From the NCBI GenBank assembly GCA_965644295.1, contig CBFFRP010000303.1, positions 23,251-87,250 on the forward strand: a DNA stretch of 64,000 nt. The letters are read 5' to 3'. The notes below the pieces were generated by a model. It was not told the DNA's origin. It saw nothing but the letters and a program-made list of their open reading frames with translations, and did no database searches. Position 1 is the stretch's first letter; each line of letters opens with the position of its first letter. Shown one piece after another: positions 18,404 to 31,048 of this stretch. Both the position numbers and the translations under genes were made by a program. Source of the DNA: Paraphysomonas bandaiensis. Lineage: Eukaryota > Chrysophyceae.

Positions 18404-19269
18404 CGACGCATCGATATGAAGAAACGAGATGTTGTATGAAATCATTGTATGAACATTCAACAATGTGTGGCGTGTTTTATTAATAACTATTTATTCCTTT
18501 TGTCTTTCACGAACCACCATCTGGGCTTGGAAGATGTCGACACATGTAACTCACTGCAATTCTTCTCCGCCCCCTGTAGGCTGTATTCAATAGAACATAA
18601 AATACAAATACAATTTTGCTTAGAGATTGTTTTATTTAACCATGGGTATAAGGAAGCTATATCGTCCCGTGCCCGAGTCTTATAATTTGGGCAAGGGGCG
18701 ATACTCGTTATCCCTGAGTTAAATTGTACATTGTACCTTGTCCTCATGATGTTGAAAGCCTAAAATATCTAATAGAAAATATTTGCTTGCTGTAATAGAA
18801 AATAGGTGCTTCCTGCTTAACATTAAGAAAATGAAAAATCAATAGGATCGATATATATAAGCTTAGTTAATAACAATTGTACTAGATTAGCTCAAAAACA
18901 ATAAATTCACAAACTTCAATTATAGCTACAAAATATGTTATTACCCTACCACAGAGGGATGGTAAGGGAATAGCACACTGTGATGAAGAGCTGAAAACAT
19001 ACAGTAGTACGAGGCTTCTTGTTGTCGCTGGCATTATCCTCTAATTCTCACAGTTTAGGTGTTTAGCTACATCACGTTTAACCCCTACTAGTGTAACTGA
19101 ACCGAACGCTGTGCGTATGATATGAGCCACACAATCCTGATGAACACGATGTTACCTTAACCCTGAAAGTGCTGGATGTCACTGCTCCAAATAGTCTTCA
19201 GCATCAGAGGTGGCAGTAGAACACTCCAGTAATATTGTTGAAGTATTGTTTCAAAGCTCTGGTTATGAA
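18404..19269. other. Intergenic; possible unresolved exon
   Basis: Mostly AT-rich. A minus-strand frame ending near 18487 (SSKPRWWFVKDKRNK at its end) follows possible acceptor sites near 18575-18590. It could be a terminal exon, but I could not find matching upstream exons. Confidence 0.35.
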
Positions 19270-19456
19270 TTCTTTTTATTTAGCAATAGGCGTTAGAAAT
19301 CTGTACCAATATAGTGGTTAGTGGAATGCTAGTCATGCTAGTTAGACCTCTACCCATAACTAATCCGTACAAATTCCGTTATCCTACTATTTAACGCTAC
19401 AGAAGCTGCTTGTGCGTCGCCGCAAGCACCAAGGTGTAACAACTTCCGTTCTAAAT
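19270..19456 (-). repeat. Partial SINE-like copy
   Basis: Carries the tail end (TTTTTATTTAGCAATAGGCG) and the CGCCGCAAGCACCAAGGTG landmark of the family, then stops. Truncated, with a diverged block near 19300-19345. Confidence 0.75.
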
Positions 19457-19860
19457 TTTGTTTGTGAGTTTCGCCCTGCTCGTGCGTCTTTGACTCACTG
19501 GCGCGTGTTGTCTGGGGGTCTTCCCTTAGGATACGGCTCCACCAGGCTCTGTGGGACAGGGTTTTGCATTAAGGTCCGAAATGTACCGAGTACTAGATGT
19601 GCGTTCTGTGAGGTGAGTGGAGTGGTGGAAGGTGTCGGTATTTCCTTGCATCGCTTGGGCATCAGGCATAGGTGTAGTTGCCAGAGACGGCGTATTTGTC
19701 AAGGTCCAGATGTTTTCATGCAGTCCGGTGCTTTTTTCCTGCGTGCATGAGAGGTGGTGCATGTGGTTGCAGTGGATGGTAGTCCAGTCTCTGGTCGTCT
19801 TTGGACTCCGGTTATGAAGATAGACATCATCATGATCTTCTACACAAGATGAAGGGTAGA
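19457..19860. other. G-rich block of foreign composition, possible LINE fragment
   Basis: About 400 bp with much higher GC than its flanks. The minus strand is C/A-rich and encodes a Thr/Pro/His-rich frame (19526-19762). That composition resembles the 5' part of the LINE at 58369. The link is compositional only, as no long match was seen. Confidence 0.3.
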
Positions 19861-21128
19861 ATATAACTAGGAGTGTTTTCGGATCTGTTCTGAAATTCGA
19901 GTCATCACTGTGATTTCTCTATAATTGTGTAATATAATGAAATTACATACGAAAAGACTGCCAATATCATAATTACGATAGAAAAATGTTTCAATTCAAA
20001 CCGAATACTAAAGCAGCTGAATGTCTATATTTACCCAGTGCTAATATAAGCGTTTGATTGAACAAAATCCGGGTCAAAATATTATTATTTAGACAAAATG
20101 GGGATAAGTTTTATTTACGAGAGTTAATGGCATTAGATGTTAAGAGTTTTGTTTAATAGATACAACATGCAATATGCCAGGCATGAAAATGATAGAAATT
20201 TCAATCGTTCGATACTCAACGGTAGCAAAATACTGACAACAACACATACGAGGCTTTTTGTACTGCAATTTGTACTGAATGAATATTGTGGCCCGTATCC
20301 TCAAATCAAATTACAGGATGGCATCTAACGCACGGGACGTACACTTGCGATGTGTATGAAATATCGTGTCCTGCATTCGTACTCAAACCCTTGCAATGCC
20401 GATACCCTAGTACTCATACGAGATCATCTCATATATAGTCGATAACATCACCCTTTGACTGAATCCCAGACAACTTTAAGTGAATGAGGTACTTTGTCCC
20501 ATTCAGAAATCGCCCCACAATTGATCATAATTCTCTATGACACAATGGTTATTTCTACGTATTTTACAGAATTGCATGTTAATAAGTGATATCATGCGTC
20601 ACTGCATTGTACAGGCGAACAAATCAAACTTTAATAATATTTTAACCAAGATAGACTCGTAAATGAGCTCCCTTTGATACATTTTGTGCAGTGCATGCTC
20701 ATATCTTCTGTAGCTCCTATACACACTTGAAACACACTCACCCTTCCTTCATAAAAGCACGTTCATATCACTGGTATGACAGAGAATCTTGATACATGCC
20801 CGTGATTGTGTAGAGCAGAACAATCTCTTGGAGGAGGATCAGATGCAGCAGCCTTTGAGTACAGAATACCGAAATACGGAATACGGAATACCCCGATATG
20901 TTCTCAAAATCAAAGTATATTCCAATATCATTCTAGAAACCCCTGATTTCATACTAGATATTCCAAGATATCATAATTAGTCGTTGATTGTTTTGAAGTA
21001 AAAGCAACACTTTCTTGTGTATATTTACATATACATGTATGGGTGTACTGTATGAGTGAGGTATGTCAAGTGTCCTCGTGACATACAACCATACACAGTG
21101 ATAGACCTGGAGTACATGTCACATTACA
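19861..21128. other. Intergenic, AT-rich
   Basis: No gene supported. The short frames at 20137-20328 and 20789-20980 look random. The latter contains small GAATACGGAATAC tandem steps. Confidence 0.5.
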
Positions 21129-23686
21129 ATGAGGGCAATAGATTCTATCAGCAGAGACCTATCCGAACCCCGGAGCACTCCTCATTTAGTGTTCTTCATC
21201 AAGGGGGAGAAGCATGCGGGGAAATCGACCCTCATGAACGCTCTCTTCTGTCGTAACTTTATAAGGAGACCAGAGGGGGTTGAGGAGCCACAGGCTGTGA
21301 CAGTGTGTAATGATGAAACTGGTCAACCGACTGTAAAGTATGAATATCGGAATATAAGGGTGGGCCATAGTATACTTGACGGGCTGTTCTCTGTTAATCG
21401 TAAGGTGGAGTACACCTTCATTGACACTACTTCAGCTACTCGTGAATGGTAAATGGACACTCTTTTCGCCTATCTGTTGTTTGATTGTATTCGTGTCTTT
21501 TCAGGTTTGAAACCAACACGAAACTATGTAATGCTGTGATCCTTGTTGTCGACAAAGATAAACTCAGTTGTGATTTATCCCGCCAGCAGTTGCTAGATTC
21601 CACCCTGCATGACCTTGCTGAGGTCTACAAAAGCACTGGGTTTACTCTCCCTCTTATTATAATAGTGAATAAGGTAAAATTCATGCAATGCCAGTCGGAT
21701 TTCACTAACCATTAGACACAGGTGGATGACTGTGACGATACCGAAGATCTGGAGCGAATTAAAGAATTCCAGCGGTTTGTATCAGATACAGTGAAACGCA
21801 GTGATCATTCTGACCAGTCGGTTGGATTCGCTTTCATGTCAGCTCTCGATGCCTATCTGTACCGGTATTGTTTCCTAGTATTCTGTCACTATCATTTACT
21901 GTAGCCTTGCAGAACTTTCACTCTTACAGGAACCTTTGAGAGATTTGATACCAGGGACGTGTTGAGGTTGTGTGGAATGGAACTTGGGGCAGAAGGAAAG
22001 GCGCAAGCCCGAGAACACAAGAACTATCCGGAGTTAGAGGAAGCTCTCAGAGGGCGCGCATTATCTGAGACAGGCAATCAACGATGGAAACTTCACTGTG
22101 GTGTAGATCGGTTAATGGCAACGTTCGATGAATTAATTTTGGCGGAGGTAAATATTTTAGCTGTCATATTGAAGCTTTTCATTTTCTTTATTGCAGCAAT
22201 GTATGTTTTGCATGCTGGAGAAACAGGTTTCTTTACACCTAGAACTTTTCAGCAATCCTTCTCTTTCGTCAAACTGCTCCTCTATTGCTCGCAACATATG
22301 GAGTTTTCCTGTAGCCAGGAAATCTTTAGCGATTGTAACGCAGACTCCTCCACGCAACACAAAATGCTCAGCTGATAAGTGGCTCATGCAGATGCGCAAT
22401 GCACTGGATATACACAATCAGTATGCCTCAGTGTTCAGTTGTGACCCCAATGATGCGACATGCTTTTCCTATCGCCAACGAATATGCCAGTTCTGCAAGG
22501 AGCGCTACAGAGAGTGTCTGGATGGGTATATTGAAGCCGTATTTTTGTCTACGGAAAATATGACTTGTGTGTCAGACTCAATAGTAATGTTAGTTAAACA
22601 CGAGCAGTCTACGGAAAGTATGACTTGTGCATCAGATTTAATAAGGGAGTTAGTGAAACATGAGCAGAGAGACTTCGAAAACTTATTTAGTGCAGAGGAT
22701 TGGGAAGAGATACGCAGTCAGAGTATGTTACATATTATAAAGCTGGTGTGGACTGGTATATTGAGAGATGGAGTCTCTTCGGTTTCAGAGAGTGCTAGTT
22801 TCGGACATGAAAGGATAGTGAATGCAGCTCATGTCACTATCGGAATGATGAAGTCGGGCATGAAGTTCCCTACCATGAAGAAAGTGATTCAGTCTATACT
22901 AGCCCCTTTTATTGCTGAGATGTCCACAGCCATTGCTATAGCACGAATGAATGGTAACGGCGAGGTAATTGACTTAGCTGATAGTTCAAGTGAAGACGAA
23001 AGGCGACCTGCATTCCTTCCCATCAGGTTCGGGCAGGGAGGAAGGGAAGACACCGTATTGACATACCTTGAGAAGGTGATTCTTTCTGCGATTTCAGTAG
23101 AAGGCTGCTCTGAAGCGAAAATGGCATTCCTTGATGCCATGATACGGAAAAAGATTTCCATCCGTCAACATATTGCGGGATACACGGTGTGTTTGAGAGA
23201 GCTTCTTAATAATTATCGGTCAGCAAGGGAGAAGTTTTTTTCATTATTCTTTCCAGTGTTGCATGAACCCATCCCTCTCTGTGATATGGAATGGGGTACC
23301 AAACTGCCACGGGAACTGAATTATAAAACAGATATTCTTGGTAATTCTTTGCTTACAAGCGAAACAGTTTTAGTGGAAAGCATATGTTCTGGACAGGCAT
23401 TGTCTTCCTCGGCACAAAGCTGTGATGCCACTGAGCATACAGTACCTAATCAACTGCATAGCAATGGTTCTACGACTACAGAGTCATCGCTGCCAAAGCG
23501 CAGGAGAATGAACTCGCCACAGACGGTGTGTATATATAACCTGTTTGACAGTGTGATGATTTTCCGCATTTTCAGGTACATAATGACGACTCGCCAAGCA
23601 CATATTCGAGTGAACCGAATACACAATCAAGACGAACAGCGACCCCGTCAAGAATGCGTATAATCAGGAAATTTGGTGAATGCTAA
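21129..23686 (+). CDS. Dynamin-like / large P-loop GTPase, unknown subfamily
   Basis: Six exons: 21129-21448, 21505-21673, 21722-21864, 21913-22147, 22197-23525 and 23576-23686. They total 2,307 bp (768 residues). Near the N-terminus is GEKHAGKSTLMNALF (Walker A, about residues 24-38), then TFIDTTSAT (switch II, D-x-x-G replaced by D-T-T-S) and IIIVNKVDDCDD (NKxD guanine specificity, split by the exon 2/3 junction). The rest is largely helical and Cys-rich, as in dynamin-superfamily stalks, but no subfamily is clear. An imperfect 20-residue tandem duplication (LVKHEQ ends) lies at about 22549-22668. The last intron is inferred: without it the frame ends at 23663. Membrane remodelling would be the family's usual role, which is an inference. 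Confidence 0.72.
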
Positions 23687-24730
23687 TTTTAGTTAAGTAC
23701 ACATCTCCGTAATATAACAGGCACGATTTATCGACAAGTACACAGACAAAGCATCGCTCTTGCTGATTGTAATATGAACTCTAATATAGTGTAGCCAATA
23801 TATACCTGATACCAGTGATATTAATAGTCATACATTCGCGTTGACGTGAAATAGTATATGTGCAGTGATGTCCATCTAAGGTGCATAATTGTACAAGTGC
23901 ATAATTAGTATCCTAGTATTTGGTTTGGTACAGTATTTACTTCGAACACGTGCATAAGCAACATACAATTTACGAAAACGTTGCGATCAAATGTACACAA
24001 GTGTTGTATAAATTGCACATATTGAAGTCGGTGTGAAGTTTTCAGCATATTTTAGTAGAAGATTGCTCTTGTGGAAGTGCCCAAAATTGTACCTGTGATT
24101 CCACATGTAGCAAAATTGGGTATGACAAGTATGGGTGATTTAGGAGGTTGTTATGGCTGAAGAAAAGATGAAATGATGTAGGTTGTAGTATGAGATGAGA
24201 TGTAGATGGTAGTTATGATTAGATTAGAAGGTACGAGTATTAAGGCCAGATATAGGGTTGGAGTGTACCGGAACTACCCGTATATACGGATGTAACGGAC
24301 GTTTATGGTAACCCGTACAGTATTATGATGGTATACGTAGGTATTCTGTAGGATGATATAGGAGTAGATAGCAGGATGTTAAGGGATTTCTAGATGATTA
24401 TTTTTGGAAGTAGAAAACTAGCTATTTATGGCTGGGAAACCACGTCTAGAATTAACTATGGGGATATAGGTAGAAGGATATGGAGTTTTATATGTAATAG
24501 TGGAAGTTGATATCGTAGTTGAGTTGAAAGTTAAGAAGTAGCGAAGTAAAGAGTAAGAAGAGGAAGTTAAGTGAAGAGTGTTGTGAGAAGACTATCCTAC
24601 CCCACATCACCTGTGCACATGGACAGGGATGATAAGACCAGCAATGTTAGTCATGATAGCGAGGCTCAATCACCCGTAGTCGTTACACACATTTCTAAAA
24701 TGATAGGATGGTAAAAACTTGATGCACTGA
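23687..24730. other. Intergenic, purine-biased on the plus strand
   Basis: About 1 kb with no gene seen. From about 24120 to 24590 the plus strand is strongly A/G/T with little C, giving marked strand asymmetry. It includes a GTATAC motif near 24317-24340 that matches one at 17728-17750. Confidence 0.5.
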
Positions 24731-25022
24731 CCCTCAACAAAGTCGGACTCGCACAAAGGGGGATAAGTACCGAACATGTTTCTCCGGGAAGTGGGCCCAC
24801 CTCAAGGGCATCCGGGGTATTACTGCCTACACAAGGACTCGAAAAACATTAAGTCAGCAGACGTCAGGTATATCAACATATCAACATTCTGCTGCTTGCT
24901 CGCGGCGTTTGCTTTGAGAAAGTGGTTGCACCTTGGTGCTTGCGGCAACGCGCAATAAACTTCCGTGTAGTGTTAAATACAGTTGTAGGATATCAGCACT
25001 TGTTCTAGTTAGTTACAGGTAG
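24731..25022 (+). repeat. SINE-like copy with internal deletions
   Basis: Begins CCCTCAACAAAGTCGGACTC and keeps TTTCTCCGGGAA, GTATATCAACAT and CACCTTGGTGCTTGC. The middle is largely missing compared with 15309-15859. Confidence 0.8.
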
Positions 25023-25213
25023 AGACAAACTAAAAATCACTTTGCAGTCGTATTGTATGTTGTTGTTATAAAATGCAGTTGCCTTTCTTGTTTTGAAACT
25101 CCTATGTCTGTATTCGTTTAATTAAGCAACACAATAAGCGATAAGCTGGTATTAGAACACATAGCACAAGTGTTCTTGAGAACGTGAATGAAAATAACAA
25201 AAATGCAGCCGTG

Positions 25214-25552
25214 ATGATGTCAGGTGGCAACGAAGCCTCACTTTCGCGGACAGAAAAGGATCATATTAAAATATTTTTTCTCGGTGAGAAATAAGAATCT
25301 GATAATGATCACAAAGAGGATCTAGTTTAGAATGTCAACACAGCGCAGCGTCGAATTGATAGTAACAGGCAGCAGAAGCGAGAACGACTTTACAAACTCG
25401 ATACAGAAACATGTAGCACTTGCATGTTGCAATCTATGAGGCTGAAAATTGAAAATAATATTGTGTTCTATAGTTTAGCACAACAAAAGGCGGAGAATTC
25501 AAAACAAACAACATTGAAGTATACTCTTGCTACTTCATGTTTCTTTCAATAA
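25214..25552 (+). CDS. Possible small two-exon gene, unknown
   Basis: Exon 25214-25283, intron 25284-25343 (GTGAGA...CACAG) and exon 25344-25552 give 279 bp (92 residues). The product is polar and basic (QRRIDSNRQQKRERLYKLD) with one CSTC motif, and appears mainly helical. The second exon alone is a 69-codon frame with coding-like composition in an AT-rich region, and phase fits. I do not recognise a family. It could be a chance frame or part of a longer gene. Confidence 0.35.
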
Positions 25553-26409
25553 TTTTGTTTTTTGCTTTACTTGCTTAATAAAGTAAACAATATATATATA
25601 TATGCAAACGTGGAGAAAAAAAACACGTTTTTTACGTGCACTTCTTTTGTTAAAACAGCTAGTTACTAGAGTCCTTATAAATAGTTCTCTGCATTTGTAT
25701 TGATATATTATTGACTAATATTGAAAATTAATATTATTTTCAGTATAAAAATGAGCTCAACTAACCGTTTGATTGCTCAACTAGTTGTAGCTAGTCTTTT
25801 TGTATAAACTTAAAACCACATAATTATTGAATAGAAGAGCAACAAACATACAATGCACACTCTACTCTACATAACATTCTGCAGAAATTTTTTTGTTCTT
25901 CTCCGTCCGGTTCTCAAGTTCGAGGCACTGGATTAGCAAGAGATTATGTGATGTTATAATTTGGTTATTACAAGTTACAAATATTTATATACACAAAATA
26001 TGCTCTTTAACTGATACTATTTATTCAGAATATTTGTTTGTGTATTGCATAATGAAACACATTAATAGATATGTAATTAATTGGAATGTAGTAGTTACTA
26101 AATACTACGAAATATTCAGATAGCTTAACAGTAACGACATTGATTAAATATATAGCACTGATATTTTATTTCCTTTCCCTGACGTAGTGGTGGGGTGTCG
26201 TACAAGGAATAACTATATACTTATGATTAAAGAGCTTGAACTGTATACTATATACTTGTAGTCGGTGACTTTTATTGCTATAAAAATGAATTTGTATGTA
26301 AGTTGTAAAAAATATTAGAAATAATATTCTTCACATTGTTAAAATCTTCATAGTTTCTTTTTGTGCATAGCTATACCCTTTTCCGACGTCATCGAATACA
26401 AACAACACT
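25553..26409. other. Intergenic, very AT-rich
   Basis: TATATA run near 25588-25605 and long A/T tracts. The 76-codon frame at 25893-26123 is Ile/Tyr-rich and looks random. The right edge should hold the CLU gene's 3' UTR. Confidence 0.55.
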
Positions 26410-29400
26410 CTAAAATAAATTACACCTACTGCTGATGCTACGTTTTTCAGTTTCGTTGAGTACTTTTATCGTTCCGCTTCTGTCACATGTCTCTTTATGA
26501 GTGGGAAGCGCTTTCTCTGCGTGAGAAAAGTAATCGCCGGCAAGTGATCTCAATCTTGCGATTGTCCTAGGATCACCGCCCTGCGTAGCGCGATAGTCAG
26601 CTTGTTCCTGCATTATCACACCCGAAATAAAATCAACAATGTGCATGTACTTGACTCTGGGCTCTAAGCGCTCTACATCTTCAACCATAAACTCAAACTG
26701 CTTGTTACTACGCATTAAGTATATCACATATTTCAATATCCGAAACGTACCCCATAAGGAGACTTTTCTTCAAGGAACTGGTTCAGTACCGTAGGCTTCA
26801 GGGAAAGACACATCACCGACAAAAATGATTGCACAACACCCTACATTTCATTTATAACATCTAATATATTCTATGGCGGCAGACCTTTAGGAAAGATGGC
26901 ACCCTTCTAATTCTATGTAGGTGATCCTCGTTTCCGTCGATAGCACATTTACCAAATCTCTGGATTAAACCCACCGCAACTCGCTCTGTCCAGAAGGCCT
27001 CACTGTTACTGTGCCTCCCAACAATAAGATTTAAAAACTGCGTAAGCAACATAAAAATTCCTTGCTGGCTTGAGGATCGTTCACTCTTCATCCATCGTCG
27101 CTGGAAATCACGCGCTATGTTCTTCAGAGTCCTCACAACCATTTGCAGCAACAGTGCAGTTCTAATAGAAGCAGTTGAATTAGAGGCGGGAATGTTGCTT
27201 CTCACAAGTCCCATATGGCGTATATTTACCCCTCGGGCATGAAAGAAAACCGGTATATCCAGTGCAATTACCTCACGCTGGCGCATTTTCGCTAGAACAT
27301 TGGCGAGAGCTGGTATGATCTCCCGTACTAGTCGTTCCGTAGCACGTATTACCTCACGATTGCGATCAACACCTTCCGGATCATAGTTGGAAAAAGCAGT
27401 GAGAGCATCCGGAGATAAAGGAGTGGGGGAGAGAATATGAGTATCATTTCCACATCTTGAGTGAGGAGGGGTGCTGACATAAGAATCTGTGTTCCCCATA
27501 GCTGTCTGTTCTTCACCATACAGGTCTCGAACAGCAGCGTCGATGTACTCCTTCTTCCGCTTCTGAGTGTCAATGAAATCAGCGTATTCCTCATAGCCAT
27601 CGACATTTTCACGTACAGCCTCCACGTCGAAGTGATTATATCTGTTCACATATTCTACAATTTCCTGGAAATTCTTGGTCTCAAACTGAGAGTTGCGACG
27701 CATCCTGAGCACAGAAGGAGAAACTCCTAGAGCCAGATCTTGCGGGGGGAGATCCTCCCCAAGATATCCATACCCTGGGGTACTATCTATAGTCTCTTCT
27801 TTCATCTCATCCGGTGTGGTGCCAAAATGGTCATACGTCTGACTCCCGTTAATGGCATTCAATTCCTGATCATCAGATTTCGTTATTGTAGGAGTCGAGT
27901 CGAACTCATCATACACCGTCTCTTTCTGTACAGTCTCAAGTTCCTCCTCCGGTTGTGACTTGTCAAAAACCTCAATCAATTCCTCGAATTCATCATACAC
28001 AGTCTCGTCAACACAGTCTATTGCAGTGTCTGTGTGACTCTTGTTTTGTGGTTGCACCCCTGAGGAGGGTATCGCATTGGTAGTCGATATCTGGTCGACA
28101 GCTGGCAATGGACTGCTATGCATAGGAGAATGGATACTGGTCCTCTCTCTTTCGCTCGGAACGACAGCATCAGAGCTCAATGGATTGATATCTTCTGCGC
28201 GGAGGGGAACCAGATCCACTCCGCGCCCGTGGACATACTCCGGACTAAATCATAATATGTAATTGAGGACTACGTATACTCAATACATACCGCAGTAGTC
28301 TCCAAAATATCGACAGTGACCGACTCTTAATATCCGATGCCGGTACGCGGTGAATGATAGTTCCATCCGCAAAAAGTATATCATAGTAATCTCCATGAGA
28401 GCATGCTCTATGGACAGTACCTTTTATGTATGTAGCTCCTCCAGTCTCGGAATCCAGCATCCGTACCTGCACGATAGATCCATCTTCGTATATATCATCC
28501 AGGTGTCGCGTACAGCTAGGGGCTTCCGGTGGAAAGGTACGTGAGAGGTCCAGAAGGTATATTCGGTTGTCCATGCCAATGTGACCCTCTGATCACAACA
28601 TCAAACATGACGAATAAAAAAACTTGAGGTACCTATATCTACAGCGGCATGTAGTTCCGTAAGGTGCCCCGGGGGGCCCACTGAGTGCGCTCTCAAATTC
28701 AGTGCCGCTGCTGCTCTTTCCATCGCCGAATTAACTCCTGGATGTGATTTGTGAATTACCCTGCCTCCGTCTGCGCTGCCGTAAACTAGACTATTATTTC
28801 CAAGAGGAAGAAACGCCTGAGCTGTCATGCGGAAACCTTTGTAGTCTATCAACGCCATCAGAGGTAAGTGCAACTCTCTCACGCCAGCATTATAATAGTG
28901 GATAGATCCTTTGAGATCATGACCTGCCGCCTTTGCTGCTGCTTCATCCGAGCCATTATATGGGCCAGTAGCTCCATCCGCCATCTTAAACAATATTCCT
29001 CGCCACAGGTACTTCTACAGAGAATGGAAGAAATAAAAGATAATCACACAAGAAACTTCTTACCTCCCCTCCAGCGATGCCACCCATGTTCTTTGCAACA
29101 ATGCTTTTATCCTTAATATGTAAGAAGTACTCGGATATTATGGTTTGAGCGTATGTCGTGGCAGTGTGTACGAAGTCGTGGTTGAGAGTATACAATTCGG
29201 CATACTTGATTGACCGCTCAAGGTCGGTGTTCTCGGGCATATCCATGATCCTCTGGAACCGCTGATTCCAGTTATCACCAGCATCATTGACAGTGAGTTT
29301 CTTCTGCCCAGAAAACAACAACCTATCAATCTCACAGTATCGCTGATGAGAGACCTTCTGTCTGACCTCCGCCGCCGCCTCTCCCTGTGTACATGTGTCG

Positions 29401-29678
29401 CAGTGCATCACCAGCAGTGTCCCATCCTCCTGTATCACTGGATGAGTGCTCCTGTGTTTCTTGCAGTTTGATTCCTGCTTTAGAGCACCGACTAGCAGAC
29501 GAGCTGTGCGACTCCGCCATGCAGATTGTAGAGCAATAGCGTATTTCCTAGCGAGAGCTTCGTCTATATCCAGCACCACCTCATGGCCCTCCTGCTGCTC
29601 CTCCTGGACAGAGCTGAAAGAGCTCACCACAAACTTAGAGATGCGATTGTTGTAGCCAGCCTTCCTTGTGGTCTGCAT
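26410..29678 (-). CDS. CLU-domain protein with Tudor-like insertion
   Basis: Six exons on the minus strand: 29064-29678, 28633-29014, 28291-28588, 26885-28244, 26751-26795 and 26410-26700. They total 2,991 bp (996 residues). The CLU domain (about residues 137-445) is recognisable from NWNQRFQRIMDMPENT, GGEKYLWRGILFK (across intron 1), KAAGHDLKG, LMALIDYKGFRM, LVYGSADGG and DIEGHIGMDNRIYLLDLSR. CLU proteins (CluA/CLUH) bind mRNAs for mitochondrial proteins and control mitochondrial distribution. Between FPPEAPS and LLRPEYV, normally close together, lie about 55 extra residues that look like a Tudor/SH3-type barrel (KGTVHRA...YYDILFADGTIIHRV). An IQ-like segment (ALQSAWRSRTARL) is near 49-61. 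The protein is shorter than canonical CLUH and I see no clear C-terminal TPRs. The 45-bp fifth exon is the least certain part. Confidence 0.85.
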
Positions 29679-30206
29679 GAGTGTTTTGTTCGATCAACAC
29701 TGTCTCGATCTGTGTGTGTGTGTGTGTTGACAAGAATGAGGTGACGAGTCGGATATACGGCACAGTATCTCCCTCCACACCGTGTGTATATGTACAGCAC
29801 ACATACTGCTGTATCTGGATCTCATGTACAGAGTGAGTGTACAGCACTCGTATGGGCATCCTTTGTGTATTTTTGTTCCAAGATGCCTCTAATATTGAGA
29901 CAACAATTACCTGCATTCCAGACGTAGTTTTATAGCAGTAATATAGAGTATTATTGCTTCAATTTATTTCCGAAAAATAGATGCTGACTGCCCATACGAC
30001 TATACACAAGACAGCAGTGTGTGTGTCTATAGAGTACAGCAGTATACAGCAGTATGCAGCCCACGTCTCTCTTCCTTCCAGCCCCATATACACACACATA
30101 CACAGCCTTAAGCTCGTAGAGTTAGAGTTGAGGGCTTAAGTTTGATTGTAATCCATCACTCGTTATTCTTATCAGCTTGTGCTCGATTAGGGTTAGAGAG
30201 CACGCT
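29679..30206. promoter_or_regulatory. Divergent promoter region, CLU / PH protein
   Basis: Contains a TG dinucleotide run (29698-29709) and repeated TGTACAGCAC, ATACTGCTGTAT and TACAGCAGTATACAGCAGTA motifs (29784-29840 and 30030-30062). Confidence 0.45.
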
Positions 30207-31048
30207 ATGATGTCGGATGACATGTCTCACACGATGAAGGAGAATGCTCTGCTAGATGAGCTCAAGAGAGAGGCCGGTCAGACCTCTGTCGCCTTATATC
30301 TAACGTATCTTAACAGATGAAGTATAGGAATTAGTTACTTTGACAGTGGCGACTCTACAGAGCTGGAGACCGTTCATACAGCAGACGATACCGCAGCAGT
30401 CGAAGCTGATGACAATAAACGAAAGGGAAAATCTCGGCGGCTGTCAGTGAAAGATGTGGCCGACGAGTTCCGGTGTCGCTCTCAAGTTGAGCCCGTGCCA
30501 GATAGGCCATATGCGCGGCTTTTACTTGCTGACGAGTACGTCGTACATGAAAGTGTTGTCTGGAAACGATCGGTAAAACGTTCTGCTTATTATACATGTT
30601 TCTCATATTAACTATACAGGGGTGGTCGTTTAAGAATAGATACCTAGTATTAACCAATAAACCTAGAGTATTTTACACTACTCTGCAGGGCCATTTCAAA
30701 GGTCAGATTCCATGGAGTATGACGGAGCCCATAGGAATTACAAAGGTTGGTTTTGTCTACGGTGGCATACTTATTACTGATGCTGGAGATTAGGTTGATG
30801 CCACTCACTTTGACATCACTGTCAGCAACTCATCGAGGGTTTACCACTTTAATGACAAAGTTAAAGGGTCTGATAAATGGGTAGAAGTTATTTCCGAGGT
30901 ACCGTTGTGTTGATTATGAAATGCTTTATCTCATGTAATCAAATGCAGCTCTCTAACGTGTGGAAAGCGTATCTGGAAACAAATGTAAGTTAGACGACAA
31001 TAGTTAACAAATACTTATGTATTGCAGTCTGCAGGTAGGAAGAAATGA
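30207..31048 (+). CDS. Stand-alone PDK1-type PH-domain protein
   Basis: Six exons: 30207-30304, 30347-30572, 30620-30745, 30794-30898, 30949-30984 and 31028-31048. They total 612 bp (203 residues), all in phase. Residues 1-100 are polar, with a basic KRKGKSRR patch. From about 104 there is a PH domain of the type found at the C-terminus of PDK1: RYLVLTNKPRVFY, GHFKGQIPWS, HFDITVSNSSRVYHF and KWVEVISE...VWKAYLE. Such domains bind phosphoinositides, so the protein is probably recruited to membranes. There is no kinase domain upstream: the gene begins with an ATG after a promoter-like region. Intron 1 (42 bp) was chosen because read-through meets a stop. The final 21-bp exon is inferred from a good GTAAGT...TTGCAG pair. 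Confidence 0.8.

Noticed and set aside
19412-19762. Overlapping ORFs in the G-rich block
   Set aside because: Start in a SINE-like fragment, low complexity, no domain. More likely repeat-derived than a gene.
25893-26123. 76-codon plus ORF in the AT-rich region
   Set aside because: Ile/Tyr/Val-rich composition typical of translated AT-rich DNA, with no upstream signals or partner exons.
29332-29520. Minus ORF of 62 codons and other frames overlapping the CLU first exon
   Set aside because: Shadow frames of the CLU coding exon, which is supported by homology.
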